This document shows, in pieces, positions 45,961-58,190 of a stretch of 64,000 nucleotides of DNA (within the stretch, counting starts at the first letter, position 1; the number at the start of each line of letters is the position of its first letter). The notes under the pieces were generated by a model. That model ran no database searches, had not been told where the DNA came from, and worked only from the letters and a program-made list of their open reading frames with translations. The position numbers and the translations under genes were made by a program. Source of the stretch: Scalesia atractyloides (taxonomy: Eukaryota; Streptophyta; Magnoliopsida; Asterales; Asteraceae); NCBI GenBank assembly GCA_947069175.1, contig CAMTDV010000013.1:59588610-59652609 (forward strand). Direction: 5' to 3'.

Positions 45961-48900
45961 CCATGTACACATGATAAAGAGACTATTTAAACAAAGAAAC
46001 CCAAGCTTGTTTGGTCTTGGGTGGGTTTGGAAAATCAAATTTTGGACCCACTTTGTTTTTATCAATCTTTTTAAGCTCTGTTTTGTTCGGAACAGGAATC
46101 TTTTGTTCAACCTTAGATGATTTGACTTTGTCGACTTTAGCAACCCATTTTTGCGTTCGAGGTTTAGCCTTTTTAACATAAAATTTTAAATGCACTTGAC
46201 GATTTTTGTTTGATGTTTCACCAATTTCAAATTTAGATTGACGTTGAATAATTGGTTTAACATTTTGGTGAGATTCGTCATTTTTTAAGGATTTGTTTTG
46301 GAGCAAACATGGGTGCTTTTTGCTTTTCATCCTTGGTGAACTTTTTAGGATGAGAAACAGGTTTTGGACTTTCTTGTGAGCAATATCATGCGATATGCCC
46401 CACTTTCTTACATTTAAAGCATGTCCTACTGTCCTTATGAACAGAGGTATCCAAAACTTGTTTCTGTTTCTCTTTATGAAAATCATCGTTTGATTGAGTT
46501 CCGATGATCTCCTTTTCTTTTTCAGTGGTTGTCCAAAAAACAAAGTTGATTTTCTTTGTAAAGTTCAATTTTTGGGACCTGTTGTTTTTATGTTGCTTCT
46601 GGAAGCCCAACCTTGCCAGTTTATTTTCCGAATAATCTCTATTCTTATGATAATAGGGTCGCTTGTCACTTTTAGATTTAGAGTAGAAAGATACATCATG
46701 TTTGTCTAAATCGGCATGACTTACCTCCATAAGCTTGAACATTTTATCCACACGATCCATTTTCACATTCTGGATCGGAAAGTCCTCATCCGAAAATAGT
46801 TTATCAGATCCTTCCATTTTGTAAACTATGACATTTGGATCAACATTTAAACTATTTTCTGATATATCATCAGACTCAGTCTTATCCGATTTTTCAGACT
46901 CGGAAATTTTAGATTCACTTTTTAGGATATTTTCAACCACATTTTTTACCACCTCAGAGTCACATTCGCCATCGGTTTTAGTGTAAGTTACGTCGATATC
47001 CGTAGGCAGCTCATTGGGCGGTTCAGTTTTCAACTTTAGATTAAGCGCCTTTTCCACCCTAGAAGGCTTTTTGCATGCATAATTATTCCACATGGGTGGT
47101 GGAACTCAATCGTAACTCGCACTTTTAGTTTCATTATTTTTAGATTCATCATTCTTTTCAATTTTAGGCAAAATGTGATCAATGACGTACGAGCTTGTTG
47201 AATAACTGATTAACAGTTTGTTAACCCGTTCAGATTCAATTTTAATTTTCTCAAGATCACTTTTGAGCTCAGCAATAGTGTTCAAATGAATGTTAATAGC
47301 CATCTGTTTGTCCATCACTGTTGCTTTAAGCATCATAAGTGTTGCGTTATTCTCTCTGAGTGCTTTATTATATTGTTTAACATATGCACTCAATTTGTCA
47401 TACGCTTCCTTAGTGGATTTGTAACTACTAGACAAATTGTCTGTTAAACTTTGCAATTCAGCATATCGTGTGTCTTTTACAAGACACTCACACATGGCTC
47501 CACACATTTTAAACAAGGTTTTTCAACCACAATCTCAGATGTTGACTCGTTTATACCTTCATTGCAAGCTTTAGGTCCATTTGCCAAGCTTTTAATGATG
47601 CTTTTGCTCTTCACATGCTGAATGCTGACTTGGTGTCAAAATAACCTGCAAAAGTCTTTAAGATATCATTAGGCAAAATGTGTTTGAACAGACTGTTCAA
47701 AAGCTCCTCCTCTTCTGATGAAGTGTGGTAATAGTAATCATTAGGTCCTTCATCAAAAGACGCCACTGGTTCTTCTCAAGTTCTTCTATGATCTCAGCAA
47801 CCAAAGCCAAACTTTCTCCTTATTCCAATTAAAGCCCTCATCTTCCTGAGTAACAACCAACGCTTTATCTTTGGTCTCTGGCTGCTTGTCTTGAATCGGC
47901 AACATTCTGGTTCTTAGTGAGGTCGATGATAGATTGCTCTCTTATAGTAATCATCGGCGAAAGGATTATGGTTTCTTTGAACCTCTCTGTTTGGACATCA
48001 CACTTGAAGTGTCCTTTCTCCCGACAGTTAAAACAAGTAACTTTGGATTTATCAAACCCAAGTTTTCCATCTAAACCTCCCAAGTTGTCTTTGCCTTGTT
48101 ATCTCATGAATCTCTGTGCGCGATGGACAATCGATGTCATACACCACTTGATATCAATCAGCTCCATCTCAACCGGATCTATTTGATCATAATCTTCTTG
48201 CGGTATTTATAGTTTCTGATCTTCCCTGCAACTAGACTGTCATAAGACTCAAGAATCGAATCTAGTAAAGACATTTGTTGCTTCGCGGTCTTCTCATCGA
48301 AATTTTGTGCATTCTGAAAATCGACGGCAATGTTGTACTACAAAACTTTGATTAGGATGAGATGATGAAGTAGTCTGGTTGATATGAGGTTGACTTGAAC
48401 CGTAAGATGACTGTTGGCTTAAGGCGTGTTAGGATCAACTGATGGAAAAGATTGAAAGCCGCTGGTTTGATTTGATGGTGTGCTTGGCGAGCTGTAAGCA
48501 CTGAAGGCAGTCTGGATCTTTGGGAATTGAATTTGAGTAGCAGAACTATTCTTGAAGTAAAGATTGACATCTTATTGAACTTGAACAGTTTTGTTCTTCG
48601 CCATCTTCTGCATTTCCAGTTCGTGTCCCTCTAGCCTTTCAATAAAACAAGGTAATGGGAAGTTGCTATACTCTGTTCCATTCTTCAGTATGATCAAATA
48701 AGTAGACCATTCGCCTTGCGGTAAGGAATCTGCCAACTTGTCAACAAGTTCTTCGTTGGTCTTTATGATTCCCAGTCGTTTCATCTGAACCACCAAATGA
48801 CAATATCTTCTCAATCAATTGCTTCACAGTTTAACCTTTAATCATAGTGAAAATATCAAACTCTTTGCTCAGCAACGCCCTTTTACTCTTACGAAGTTGA

Positions 48901-49302
48901 GCACTTCCTTGGAACTTCAGACGGAGAGCATTCCAAAGTGATTGAGCATTATCGTCATGTTGAAGTAATGCCAAATATCTTCTTTATTGATTGTTGCAAA
49001 ATTCATTTTCTTCTCATTGATGAACCGTTCTCATTCGACATCTGAAAATTGAGCAAGAGTCTTCTCAAGGTCATTTTCACCAACCGGCGCTATATATTTA
49101 GCTTCAGTCGCGAACCAGCAGGTAAAGTGATTAGCCTGGACCCAGTTCATGAAACGCTCACTCCAGCTATCGAAATCTTCTAAGTTCATGAGCTTCGGCG
49201 GTTTCGTCATCGTGCCCATCTCGTTCTCAGATTGAAGTTCTGAGCCGTTGTGGTCGTGACAACTGATGTAGCAAACGCGTTGTAGAATTCTTCAGACATT
49301 TT
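45961..49302 (-). pseudogene. Element A gag
   Basis: It starts MSEEFYNAFATSVV at about 49301, then MTKPPKLMNLEDFDSWSER and QANHFTCWFATEAKY. A stop replaces the LE before ERFINEKK at about 49030. The middle shows VDKLADSLPQGEWSTYL (about 48735). The first zinc knuckle (about 48040-48000) has lost two codons: CFNCREKGHFK is followed directly by C. Coiled-coil-like sequence is at 47420-47180, acidic SDEDFPIQNVKMDRVDKMFK at about 46790, and a second knuckle CFKCKKVGHIA at 46427-46395 is cut by a stop in place of Arg. Same two-knuckle plan as B. Confidence 0.88.
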
Positions 49303-49869
49303 TTCTGTGAAAAATTAAAAAACACACTTTTCGAAACAAACTGATTAGTGGGAAAAATCCTTCGTGCGGATGAAATCCATTCGTACGAATAACAAACAAG
49401 ATGATTTGCACAAAACAATGACTCGTGTGAACAAGATGTTCGTGAGAGTGACAAAAATTCGTTCGTACGAGTGAGAACTCGTACGGATGTTAGGTTCGTG
49501 CGAATCAATTTGTAAAATCTGAGAACTTGTAAAATTTTGTGAACTTCTTAGAACTTGTTCGTACAAAATGGTTCAAATTTTAAGAAAATTGTTTGTGCGA
49601 GCCTTCTACTCGTACAAAACAACTACGTCTCCAGACAAATGAACTTAACCGATTTCGACATGATTAAGTCCGATTTTAGGTCTAAATTTGTTAAGGATTT
49701 ATTAGAATGTAGATTAACGTGAATTCCTAGAATCCTTGTCCATTTCGTCCACAAATTCATCCAAAATCCAGTTCAGTTCGGGAAAGTGATGAAGATGAAA
49801 GTGAATCCAAGTCTGAAACAGTTGGTAGCCTGCAACTACATGTCGTTTGTCAGTAGATCAGATCTCAAA
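49303..49869 (-). promoter_or_regulatory. Element A untranslated leader with TCGTACGA motif array
   Basis: Motifs such as ATTCGTACGAATAAC, GTTCGTACGAGTGAG, CTCGTACGGATG and CTCGTACAAAAC crowd 49355-49615. The rest, to the PBS at 49870-49881, is non-coding and shared with B. Confidence 0.75.
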
Positions 49870-49881
49870 GCTCTGAAACCA
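49870..49881 (-). other. Primer binding site of element A
   Basis: The + strand GCTCTGAAACCA has one mismatch to the complement of TGGTATCAGAGC. It is two bases from the 5' LTR. Confidence 0.88.
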
Positions 49882-49883
49882 CT

Positions 49884-50326
49884 TGTGAACAGGGATCGTG
49901 CTCCCGAAATGAGCAACCGATCTGATCTCGCTCAACTAGCAGAGGCGGAATTCATTGCTAGAGAGGTTGACTAAACGAACAAGATAGAACTTAATGTTTA
50001 ACTGCTTCTATTGAATTAAAAGATGTGCAAGTACAGACTCGAGTAAACAAACTAGCAGGGCTTCGCCGTACCAACTAACCAATCACTACTCAGCGCTAGC
50101 ACAATACTCCTCTATTTATAGGTCGACATGACTCGTACTGGAGTGCGTGCTGAACAGTGATTTGCTTCGTACAAGTGTGTGTTTCATACGAGTGATTGAG
50201 AGTCACTCGTACGAACCACTAACAAAACATATAATAATAACATTTAACATATGAACATTGACATGTAAGCCCTATATACAATAAAGACACATCCTTGACG
50301 TAGGTAATAAACATAATGCATCAACA
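49884..50326 (-). repeat. Element A 5' LTR (443 bp)
   Basis: TGTGAACAGGGATCG to ATGCATCAACA on the + strand, followed by the TSD GAATA. TATA box at 50112-50120; CTTCGTACAAGTG, TTCATACGAGTG and ACTCGTACGAACC at 50165-50215, upstream of it in the minus direction. Confidence 0.95.
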
Positions 50327-50765
50327 GAATATGGTTATGCGAAAGGATTGATTCTTTCTCAGTTGCTTTGGTTACAAAACATTGTGCTAATTTCTAGGTG
50401 GTGGATGCGATGCTCATATCTTGGACATTGAGATCATTTTCTCGGGGAGTGCGCATGAGGATCCACTCCTCAAGAATTTTGAATCCTGGCTTCAGAATTA
50501 AACATTCCTTATCATTGAAGTGCCTTGTAAACTCTTTATCATAAATTTGCGAGATGCTCAGAAGATTATTTTCTCATTCAGCAATATAGTTTACTTTGTC
50601 GAACGAGACCACTCCATTTGAAAGCTTTCCTTCTCCAACAATTCTCCCACCTTGATTTCCAGCAAACCCCACATAGCCTCCACGAATAGATTTTATGTCA
50701 TAGAGTAAGGCTAGCATTTGTCATGTGACGAGAAGCTCCACTTTTCATAATCCACTTTGATATAA
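50327..50765 (-). pseudogene. Element C protease
   Basis: It resumes element C beyond A. KWIMKSGASRHMT is read at about 50755-50720. The active-site DSG is KSG, with the Lys codon at 50743-50745, so catalysis would be lost. The following region matches the protease of A (GGYVGFAG and ECLILKPGF-like stretches) but is full of stops. The near end carries the right TSD of A. Confidence 0.8.
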
Positions 50766-52801
50766 TTGACCTTGGGAGCCCCTAGACATCCAAATAAGTA
50801 ATTACTTAAAGAGTGAAACCCAAGCCTGCTTGGTCTTGGGTGGGTTTGGAATATCAAACTTTTGAACTTTGATTTTGACATCATGTTTGATTATGGTTTA
50901 GCTGGAACAGGTGTTTTCATTTCTGCAAAAGATGGTTTGATTTTTCCTACCCAAATTTATGTTTTCTGAACTGCCTTTTTGGAATAGAAGTTTGAATCCT
51001 TTTGACTATTCTTGGTTGAAGTTTCGCCAAATTCAAATTTTGAATTATATTGAATTGTTGAATTCACACCTTTGTTAGATTTATTATTTCTTTTTAGTGT
51101 TTGTTTTGGTACAAACTCGGGTGCTTTTTGCTTCACATCTTCTGTAGATCTTCTCGAGTTGTAAACAGGTTTTGGATTTCTTTGATAACATTGTCGTGCA
51201 ATATGCCCGACTTTGTTACATTTGTAACACAATCCTATTGTCATTTCTAACAGAGGAATCCCAATCCTGTTTTCTACTCTCCTTTTCCTTTTTAAATTAA
51301 TCATTGGATTGTTTCCCAATGCTCTCTTTTTCTCTTACAGTGTTTGTTCCATAGACAAAATCAATTTTCTTTGTAGGTTCAATTTTTGAAACTTGTTGTT
51401 CTTCCTTTTCTTTTGATAACCCAAGCCTGCTCTCCTATATCTGGATAGCCCCTGCCCTTCTGATAATGATTGTTGTAAACACGTTTTGATTTAAAGTAAA
51501 ATGACGCATCTGGTTTTTCGATATCAGAATGACTGACTTCAACTAGCTTAAACAACTTATCAACTCGATCAAGATTTACATCCTGAATTGGGAAATCCTC
51601 ATCGGAATATAGTTTATCAGATCCGTTCATTTTGTACACAACTACATTTAGACCATCTTTTAAACCATTTTCTGATGATGCAACATCCGGTTTAGATTTT
51701 TCGAGATTCAACTCTGCACTTTCAAAAATAGAACTTTCAGACTTGTCAGACTCATTATCCAAAACTTTTTCGACCACATTTTTTACCACTTCGGATTCAA
51801 ATTCATTTTCTGTTTTGGCGTATGTTACGTCAATGTTCTCAGGTAACTCGTTTTTCTTTTCAATTTTCAATTTTAAATTGAGTGCCTTTTACACCCCAGA
51901 TGGTTTCTTTCTTGCATAACTATTCCACAAGGGTGGTGGAACACGATCATAACCTACACCTTTGTGTTCATCAATTTTATCATCTTCCTTGCTCTCAATT
52001 TTTGAAAAAATGTGATCAATGACGTATGAACTGGTAGAATAATTGATTAACAACTTGTTAGCACGTTCAATTTCGGTTTTCATTTTCTCAAGTTCATTTT
52101 TCAGCTCGGCAATTGTATTTAAATGAATATTGATCGCCATCTGTATGTCCATTACAGTTGCCTTGAGCATCGAAAGTGTCTTGTCATTTTCCCTTATCAC
52201 TTGTTCAAATTGTTTAATTGGTTTTATTTAATATGTCATATGCTTCTTTTGTTGTATTATAATCACATGACAAGTTATCTGCATGAATTTTCAACTCTTT
52301 GTATCTTTTTCTTTTTTGACACACTCCTTGCATGACTCTTTGCACTTCATGCAAGGTGTTTCTTTTTTGATGCTTTGAGCCTTAAGTACTTCCTCTACTA
52401 ATTCATTTACCATTACTTTTACTGATTTGACTTTAGCTTCCTGAGTTTCCTCAGTAACTACCTCTTTCTCATTAGCCATTAAAGCTTTGTCGGCTATGTC
52501 AACTAGATTCTCCAAAGTCAATTCTTGGTCACGCCTATCTCTTCTACTATTTCAGGCTTTGTCTCCTTTTCACATGGTGGTTGGTAGCTTGAGTCGAAGT
52601 AACCTACAAAATTTTTAAGAATATCAGTAGGCAATAGATGTCTAAATGCACTATTTAAGAGTTCTTCTTCCTCTGACAACGTGTTGTAATATTCTTTTGG
52701 GGCTTCGTCAAAGGATGCCTCAGCAAATTCTTCTTCTGTCTGTTCTGGTTCTTCAATTATCTCAGCTACCAGTGCGAGGCTTTCATTCTTTGTGATATAC
52801 T
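50766..52801 (-). pseudogene. Element C gag, C-terminal two thirds
   Basis: From the cut end it shows SLALVAEIIEEPEQTEEEF (about 52780), FRHLLPTDILKNFVGYF (about 52640) and a Cys-rich acidic stretch (CMKCKESCKECVKK, about 52345). Then come KNELEKMKTEIERANKLL with STSSYVIDHIFSKIE (about 52100-51980), KMNGSDKLYSDEDFPIQDV (about 51620) and a zinc knuckle CYKCNKVGHIARQC at 51188-51229. It aligns with the A and B gag. The N-terminal domain is beyond F. Its sequence is more diverged than A is from B. Confidence 0.82.
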
Positions 52802-53097
52802 TGTAAGTCCAGTAATCGGATCTAACAGGTATCGTAAGACTAATCAATTGCGGAAATAAAGATTAGAATGAAGAATAACTCTTGAATCAAAAACAACTTA
52901 CATACACCAGAATAGTGTCTGATACAAGTTTTTTAATAACTCTTAACCAAAAAACATTTACCTAATACATATATTTATACTAATCATCTAGCCCATTAGT
53001 TACACCCTAGGCCCATGGGGCACTAGGAAGCCCAAAACCCTTCAATAAGCCCAAATGTAGCACTAATGTGTTAACCTCCAATAATATAAACCCAACA
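52802..53097 (-). repeat. Element F 3' LTR (296 bp)
   Basis: TGTAAGTCCAG to AAACCCAACA on the + strand, then the PPT ATCTCCCCCTAGG (53098-53110). A TATATTTATA stretch at about 52970-52979 is a candidate TATA box. No TCGTACGA motif is present. Confidence 0.85.
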
Positions 53098-53112
53098 ATC
53101 TCCCCCTAGGTT

Positions 53113-55815
53113 TACAACATTAGGCCTTTAATCCTTAGGTTGTGCATCCACTCCCAATCTCCCAGCAATTATTCCAGCCACAGCAGCTGTCCAGTCTTTA
53201 GCACAAACTTCATATAACTCTGCCGTTCGAATCTGAGTTGAAGCAAAAACCTGCAGATCTTCATCGTGAAAACTCACCAGATCGACCACATCATTAACCT
53301 GAAAAGCCTTCTCTTTTGTCACGATCGCTACACTCCCAACCTTAGGATCATGTAACCAGAAATTAAAATTCTTCAAAATTCCTTTTAGGAATGTCGGAGC
53401 AACTGGAATAACGAGTTCTTTATCTGTTGGAGGCCACATCACCGATTAAACCGCCTCCCAGTCCTTGCATTCTGAACCCCCTTTGCAGCTCGTAAATATG
53501 GCTCAGCCGTCTTCATTGTCTTAAAGTTAGTCCTCACTTCTTGTTCCAAATGTTTGAAAAACCTCCAACCCGGACCTCGTTCAGTAGTATCATCATCAGA
53601 GTAAAGAGCTCGTAACAGATCAGTCAATGCAATCTTTGTCCAAGTTTCAAATTGAGACTCCTTAGAATAATATTCACGCGTACCATCCTGCCTGACAATA
53701 ATCCACATCTTCTTCATGTAATCGTACATCCAACTGAGCACTTTAGACTCATTTCCGACCTTGTTGTAGTAACTCGAACCGAGTTCCATGACATACCGTT
53801 CAGATTGGTTGGAAGGATCCTTCAACTGAAAATTCTCATCAAGTGGATTTACATCAACATTTTTCATCAAAACCATCTGTTTTTTTCTTTTGTGTTGTTG
53901 AACGTTTTTTACTAGCAGTGTACTTCTTCCTTGGATCACGTAAATACTCATCCAAACCAGCTTGACGATCAGAAGCTATCTGTTCCGCAGCTACTCTATC
54001 GGCTTCACTTTTCTCAGCTGCTCTCTGCTCGGCTGCTCTGTGACGATGTTTAATATTCATTGGATCATCAGCTGGATCAGAGAATTCTTGGCCAAACTTG
54101 TTTTCCAACTTTGCCTTCAAATCAAACACCAATGTTATCAACATAGTCACATCTCCTTGCAACTGATCAATTGTCTAATCCCTGGCGTCTATGCGTGTCT
54201 GCAATGAAGCAATCTAAGCATCTTTAAGTACAACTTCATGTTCAAGTACAATCACTCGCTTTTTTCAAATCAACAACATCAACATCTGCATCTTCTTCAT
54301 CTCTATCTAGACCACTAAACTCAAAGGCGCGTTTCTCTGGTCTCCTTGAATATTCTGCAGCATCACCCTCAACACCACCTGAACCACTTCCACCCACTCC
54401 AGATCCCTCGGCACCCACTGAACTACCACCAATATCCATCATTTTCAATATAGAGTCCGCTGGAACAGATACGGCCGTAGACTGTGTAGCAATATGAGCA
54501 GCTATCGGTTCAGAAGGAATAGTAGGATCAAACATAGGAGCATCCGTTAAGGACACAGTAAATGAAGATAAGGCAGGAGTAGATGTGATTGGTGTAGATT
54601 CTTTAGTAATACTACCAACATGAACTTCAGAATGACTTGGTTCGTTAACAGTCTCTGTCCGTCGTCTCTTTATCAATGGCACTTCGTCTTCTTCAACCTC
54701 TTCGTCAGACTCAATCACACCAACAGGAATATCAACAGAACACAAGAGGAGGATCACCTTGTCGCTCTTGAATTTCTTTCAAGTGTGCAATAAGAGCTTC
54801 CAGGTTCTCTGAAGTAAGTTCTGGCAAAACCGGAGTCAGATTAGCATTAAATTTGGTAGTGTCGTCTAAGAAAGCTTGTTCCTCATCTGTGTCTGCATCA
54901 GTAACCAGATCCTCAACCTCAATCTCTTTCTCTTTCACTGGTATATCATGTTCCTCAGCAACGATAGCATTAACTGGTGTAGGTGCTGGGATATCCTGTC
55001 CAATCACCTCAGCAAACCTTCTGAATTTCTTCAATGGGAAACGACCAACGAAAATAGTCTTCGATGTTGATCGGTTTTTCTTCATAGTGCCGAAAATAGT
55101 TGGTCCCATTGGCTTCATATTTAACAGATTCGCATCCGAAGCATCCTTGGTCAGATCGGGATATCAAGCATCCAAAATCAACTGCACAAAACGTGGATAT
55201 AGTAGAAACATCCTCTACTTTAACTGTTCTAAAATCTTCTTCATATTCTCGAAAATATAACCTGAGAAGTTATATTTCCAATCTATAATAAGAGCCACCA
55301 TCGCTGAAGTTTAAGTTTGATTTGGTTAGACTAACCCTCCCTTGTTCTCAGAAACACACTGTATAAACATATGCACCAGCAATTCAAGTAAGCGGGAAAC
55401 ATTTTCTTGAGCAGCGGCGGATATGTTCCCTCATAACTCATCTCAGTAAGAATAGGCAATAGTTTCTCCTTTGCATACACGGTTGGATCACTTGTAGTGT
55501 CAGTAAACTGTCACACCTCTTGAACACAGGCTTCATTCACTAAAATCTCTTTACCCTGAATCTGAGAGCTGATGTATGGCCTCCCATCAGCACCTCTCAA
55601 ATGGAATTTGGCTCTTTTCCAAAATATGTGCACCATATCTCGATATATAACCAGGTTGGCACGAAGGGCGTGCGTAATCTTGCACTCATTTAGCCCAGCC
55701 ATCATGGATTTAAACTCTTGGAAAAATTCCGCTGGTGGATCAGATAAATATCCCGCTTGATTGTGAAACTGCTCCTCCACCAGCATGACCGCATCAAATG
55801 CTTCTTCTGCCATTT
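53113..55815 (-). pseudogene. Element F env-like ORF
   Basis: It opens with an ATG at 55813 just after CTAACAG, a possible splice acceptor. Blocks in order: MAEEAFDAVMLVEEQFHNQ, IYRDMVHIFWKRAKFHLRG with PYISSQIQGKEILVNEA (about 55640-55550), a broken MSYEGTYPPLLKKMF stretch (about 55440) and MKPMGPTIFGTMKKNRST (55118). Then an acidic region (54950-54700), a Ser/Gly-rich region (54480-54340), an Ala/Glu/Arg helix (RHRAAEQRAAEKSEADR, about 54030), and a C-terminal domain with RYVMELGSSYYNKVGNESK and WMYDYMKKMWII (53790-53690). About 900 codons. It matches the Tanacetum-type extra ORF in plan and is only distantly like A and C. Confidence 0.8.
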
Positions 55816-57600
55816 CTGTTAGAAACAATAACCAGGTTATCTCAATCTCAACACAACTAATTGACAGAAGTTAAGAGAGTTCATCAGGCTTAAAGGTCAC
55901 CACAAATCGGACGGTTCAAACAGTTTTCAAAGGTTCAATTATTTAAAAAGGTTCATACCAGTTTTAGAGGTTCAATCACTTAAAAAGGTTCAAAAGAGCT
56001 CAAAGGTTCAGACATTGGAATCCAGATTCGCAAACAGTTCAACAGTAATCCGGATGAAACTTTCATCAATCTGGATGAACATCATCCGAGATGAAATCCA
56101 AGTTCATTCATTTCAGATGAATGTCCATTCGGAATGAAATCCGAAATAACATTCACTTTGTATATCAATCCGAAATGCATGAATACTTGAAGATTATCAT
56201 TAAATTTCATAATTATAAAGCATTATATACCTAATTCGGATGAAATCTAAGATAAAAATCCGAAATGGAAGATGAACAGTGAATTCAGAGATGATCAGAG
56301 AATATCAAAGGATTTCAAAAATTTTTTGTGAATAATCCGAAATGCAATTCTGATTCATTTATGTACTTTTCCGGAATGGGCTTAGGCCTAAAACCTTTTG
56401 GGCCCAAGTCAATCCGGAATCCATCATCTGAATTCCCAAACGATCCGGATTGGTCTTATGTTAGGCCCAATCTGGAATAGTGACTAGTCAGTGGGCCTAT
56501 CCGGAAGGTGTTTGAAAGTCCAATCTGGAACAGTACCACCATTATCCATAATTGTTCAATTTTGAGACTTTCAGATATTTTATTTGATTGGTCCAACTTC
56601 AAAACTTAGTAGGCCAGTCCAATTTCCATTGACATAAAACATCTAACCAAAAATCAGCAATTTGACTAACTAAGCATCCAACCACTCTTTACCAACTACG
56701 AAAGTAAGTAAGATATTTAAACAAAAACACATACACAGCCTTGCTAAGGGATCAAATCATTTCTATAGTCGACTAAGGAGCATTTTTCAGTGTGAGCTGG
56801 GTCAGACTAGTCTAAGCAATTGTTAATATACTTGTCCATTTAAGTCTAAAACTCAACCCTCCAGTTCTAGCTTCATGATATGCTTAAGGTAGTATTATAC
56901 TATGATACCAGTGTGTCACATACCATGACATACCCCCGTGATCAAGGTAAGCACAACGATTCATCGTAGCAGGTGAGTATACTGAGATCATCCTTTATCT
57001 TTTACAACGTCGGACTATTGGTGAACAGGTCAGTACTTTCGTACAGTAGAGTGACCAATAGTATCTGATGAGGGTTAGGCAAATACCTTATGTGATACGT
57101 AGGAATTCATGGAATTTTCTCATGAAGAGATTTCCTTTCTTTTAGGTTTTGGCCCTTCTATTTTGGCTCTTTTAAAGGATATCCTGACTGTGCCTAGGTC
57201 TGCATATAATCTGGATGCAATAGAAGGGCAGCCAAGATATCCTCGGATGACTCAACAGCATAAAGACCCAAAACCTCAGGCGTTGCTATCTATCAACACA
57301 GGATTTAAGACCATGAAATCATACGCCTATAGTGTGTGACCCATTGAATGTATAGTTCTTTATGTTTATATCATTTGGCTTACACTACGCGGTTGAGATC
57401 TAGACCTATCAACATATCACCTTCGATTCAAGTCTTTCCCGCTACAACACCTTACATGTGTTAGTCAGAAACTCTATCACGAAAACGTATTTCATTTCCC
57501 AATCATTGCAAAAGCTGTTTAAAGCTAAACAAAATTATTATTATTACTTTTCTTAAATATTTCTCCCCCTAAATTTGTGCATATATATGAACAAATTTAC
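55816..57600 (-). promoter_or_regulatory. Element F spacer with ATCCGGAT-type array
   Basis: It is non-coding. At 56030-56520 about 11 copies of a TCCGGA/TCCGAAAT-type motif occur in both orientations (ATCCGGATGAAA, ATTCGGAATGAAATCCGAAA, ATCCGGATTGG). AAGGTTCA repeats lie at 55910-56015. The RNase H side (about 56700-57340) vaguely resembles the spacers of A, B and C. No TATA box as clear as in A and C was found. Confidence 0.6.
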
Positions 57601-57628
57601 GAAGCAAACAGAAATGAAAGACAACAAA

Positions 57629-58190
57629 CTAAACGGAAAGGATAGAGGATGCTAAGTTAGAAAAACGGATCATTTTGAGGAGATCCACAAGCATTAGAAA
57701 ACGCGTGTTGTTGACGGGTTTCGTGAACAAATCCGCCACGTTGGCATCGGTGTGGATTTGCTCAAGTTTAACAAGACCCTTTTCATAGCAATCACGAATA
57801 AAATGTACTTTGATATTTATGTGCTTGGTTTTGGAGTGAAAAACAGGGTTTTTGACGATTTGGATAGCGGCATCATTATCACAATAAATTGTTGTGTTTA
57901 GATAAGTCAAACCGTAATCCGCAAGCTGGTGTTGCATCCATAAAACCTAGGAGCACCAAGCAGATGCTGCGACATTTTCTGCTTTCGCTTTAGAAAGTGA
58001 GACCGTCTGCTGCTTCTTGCATTGCCAAGAGATTAATCTATCTCCCAAGAATTGGCATCCAGCTGAACATATATCCCTATCTGTACCTCCAAGATTACTG
58101 TCAGAGAAAGCATAGAGTTCAAATTCAGAATTTTTAGGATACAAGAGGCCCAGTGATGGTGCCCCTTTGAGGTACCTAAAGATTCTTTTA
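57629..58190 (-). pseudogene. Element F RNase H
   Basis: It shows FELYAFSDSNLGGTDRD (first Asp), LISWQCKKQQTVSLSKAKAE (Glu), a stop after ASAWCS, then YCDNDAAIQIVKNPVFHSKT (second Asp) and HINIKVHFIRDCYEKGLVK. It ends after KPVNNTRFLMLVDLL at 57629. Active-site acids are present; one stop interrupts it near 57945. Confidence 0.9.

Larger units (their letters stand above)
24802..50326 (-). mobile_element. Element A: SIRE-like Ty1/Copia element, TSD GAATA
   Basis: It is a full structure with 3' LTR 24802-25264 and 5' LTR 49884-50326. GAATA sits at 24797-24801 and 50327-50331. Minus-strand order is PBS, leader, gag, protease, integrase, RT, RNase H, spacer, promoter/intron, env-like ORF, PPT. 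B (26406-33650) and solo LTR G2 (37255-41327) are nested inside. Without them it is about 14.2 kb. The LTR pair is about 95% identical by eye, with mostly transitions and one indel of about 20 bp. It lies in the pol region of element C. Confidence 0.95.
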
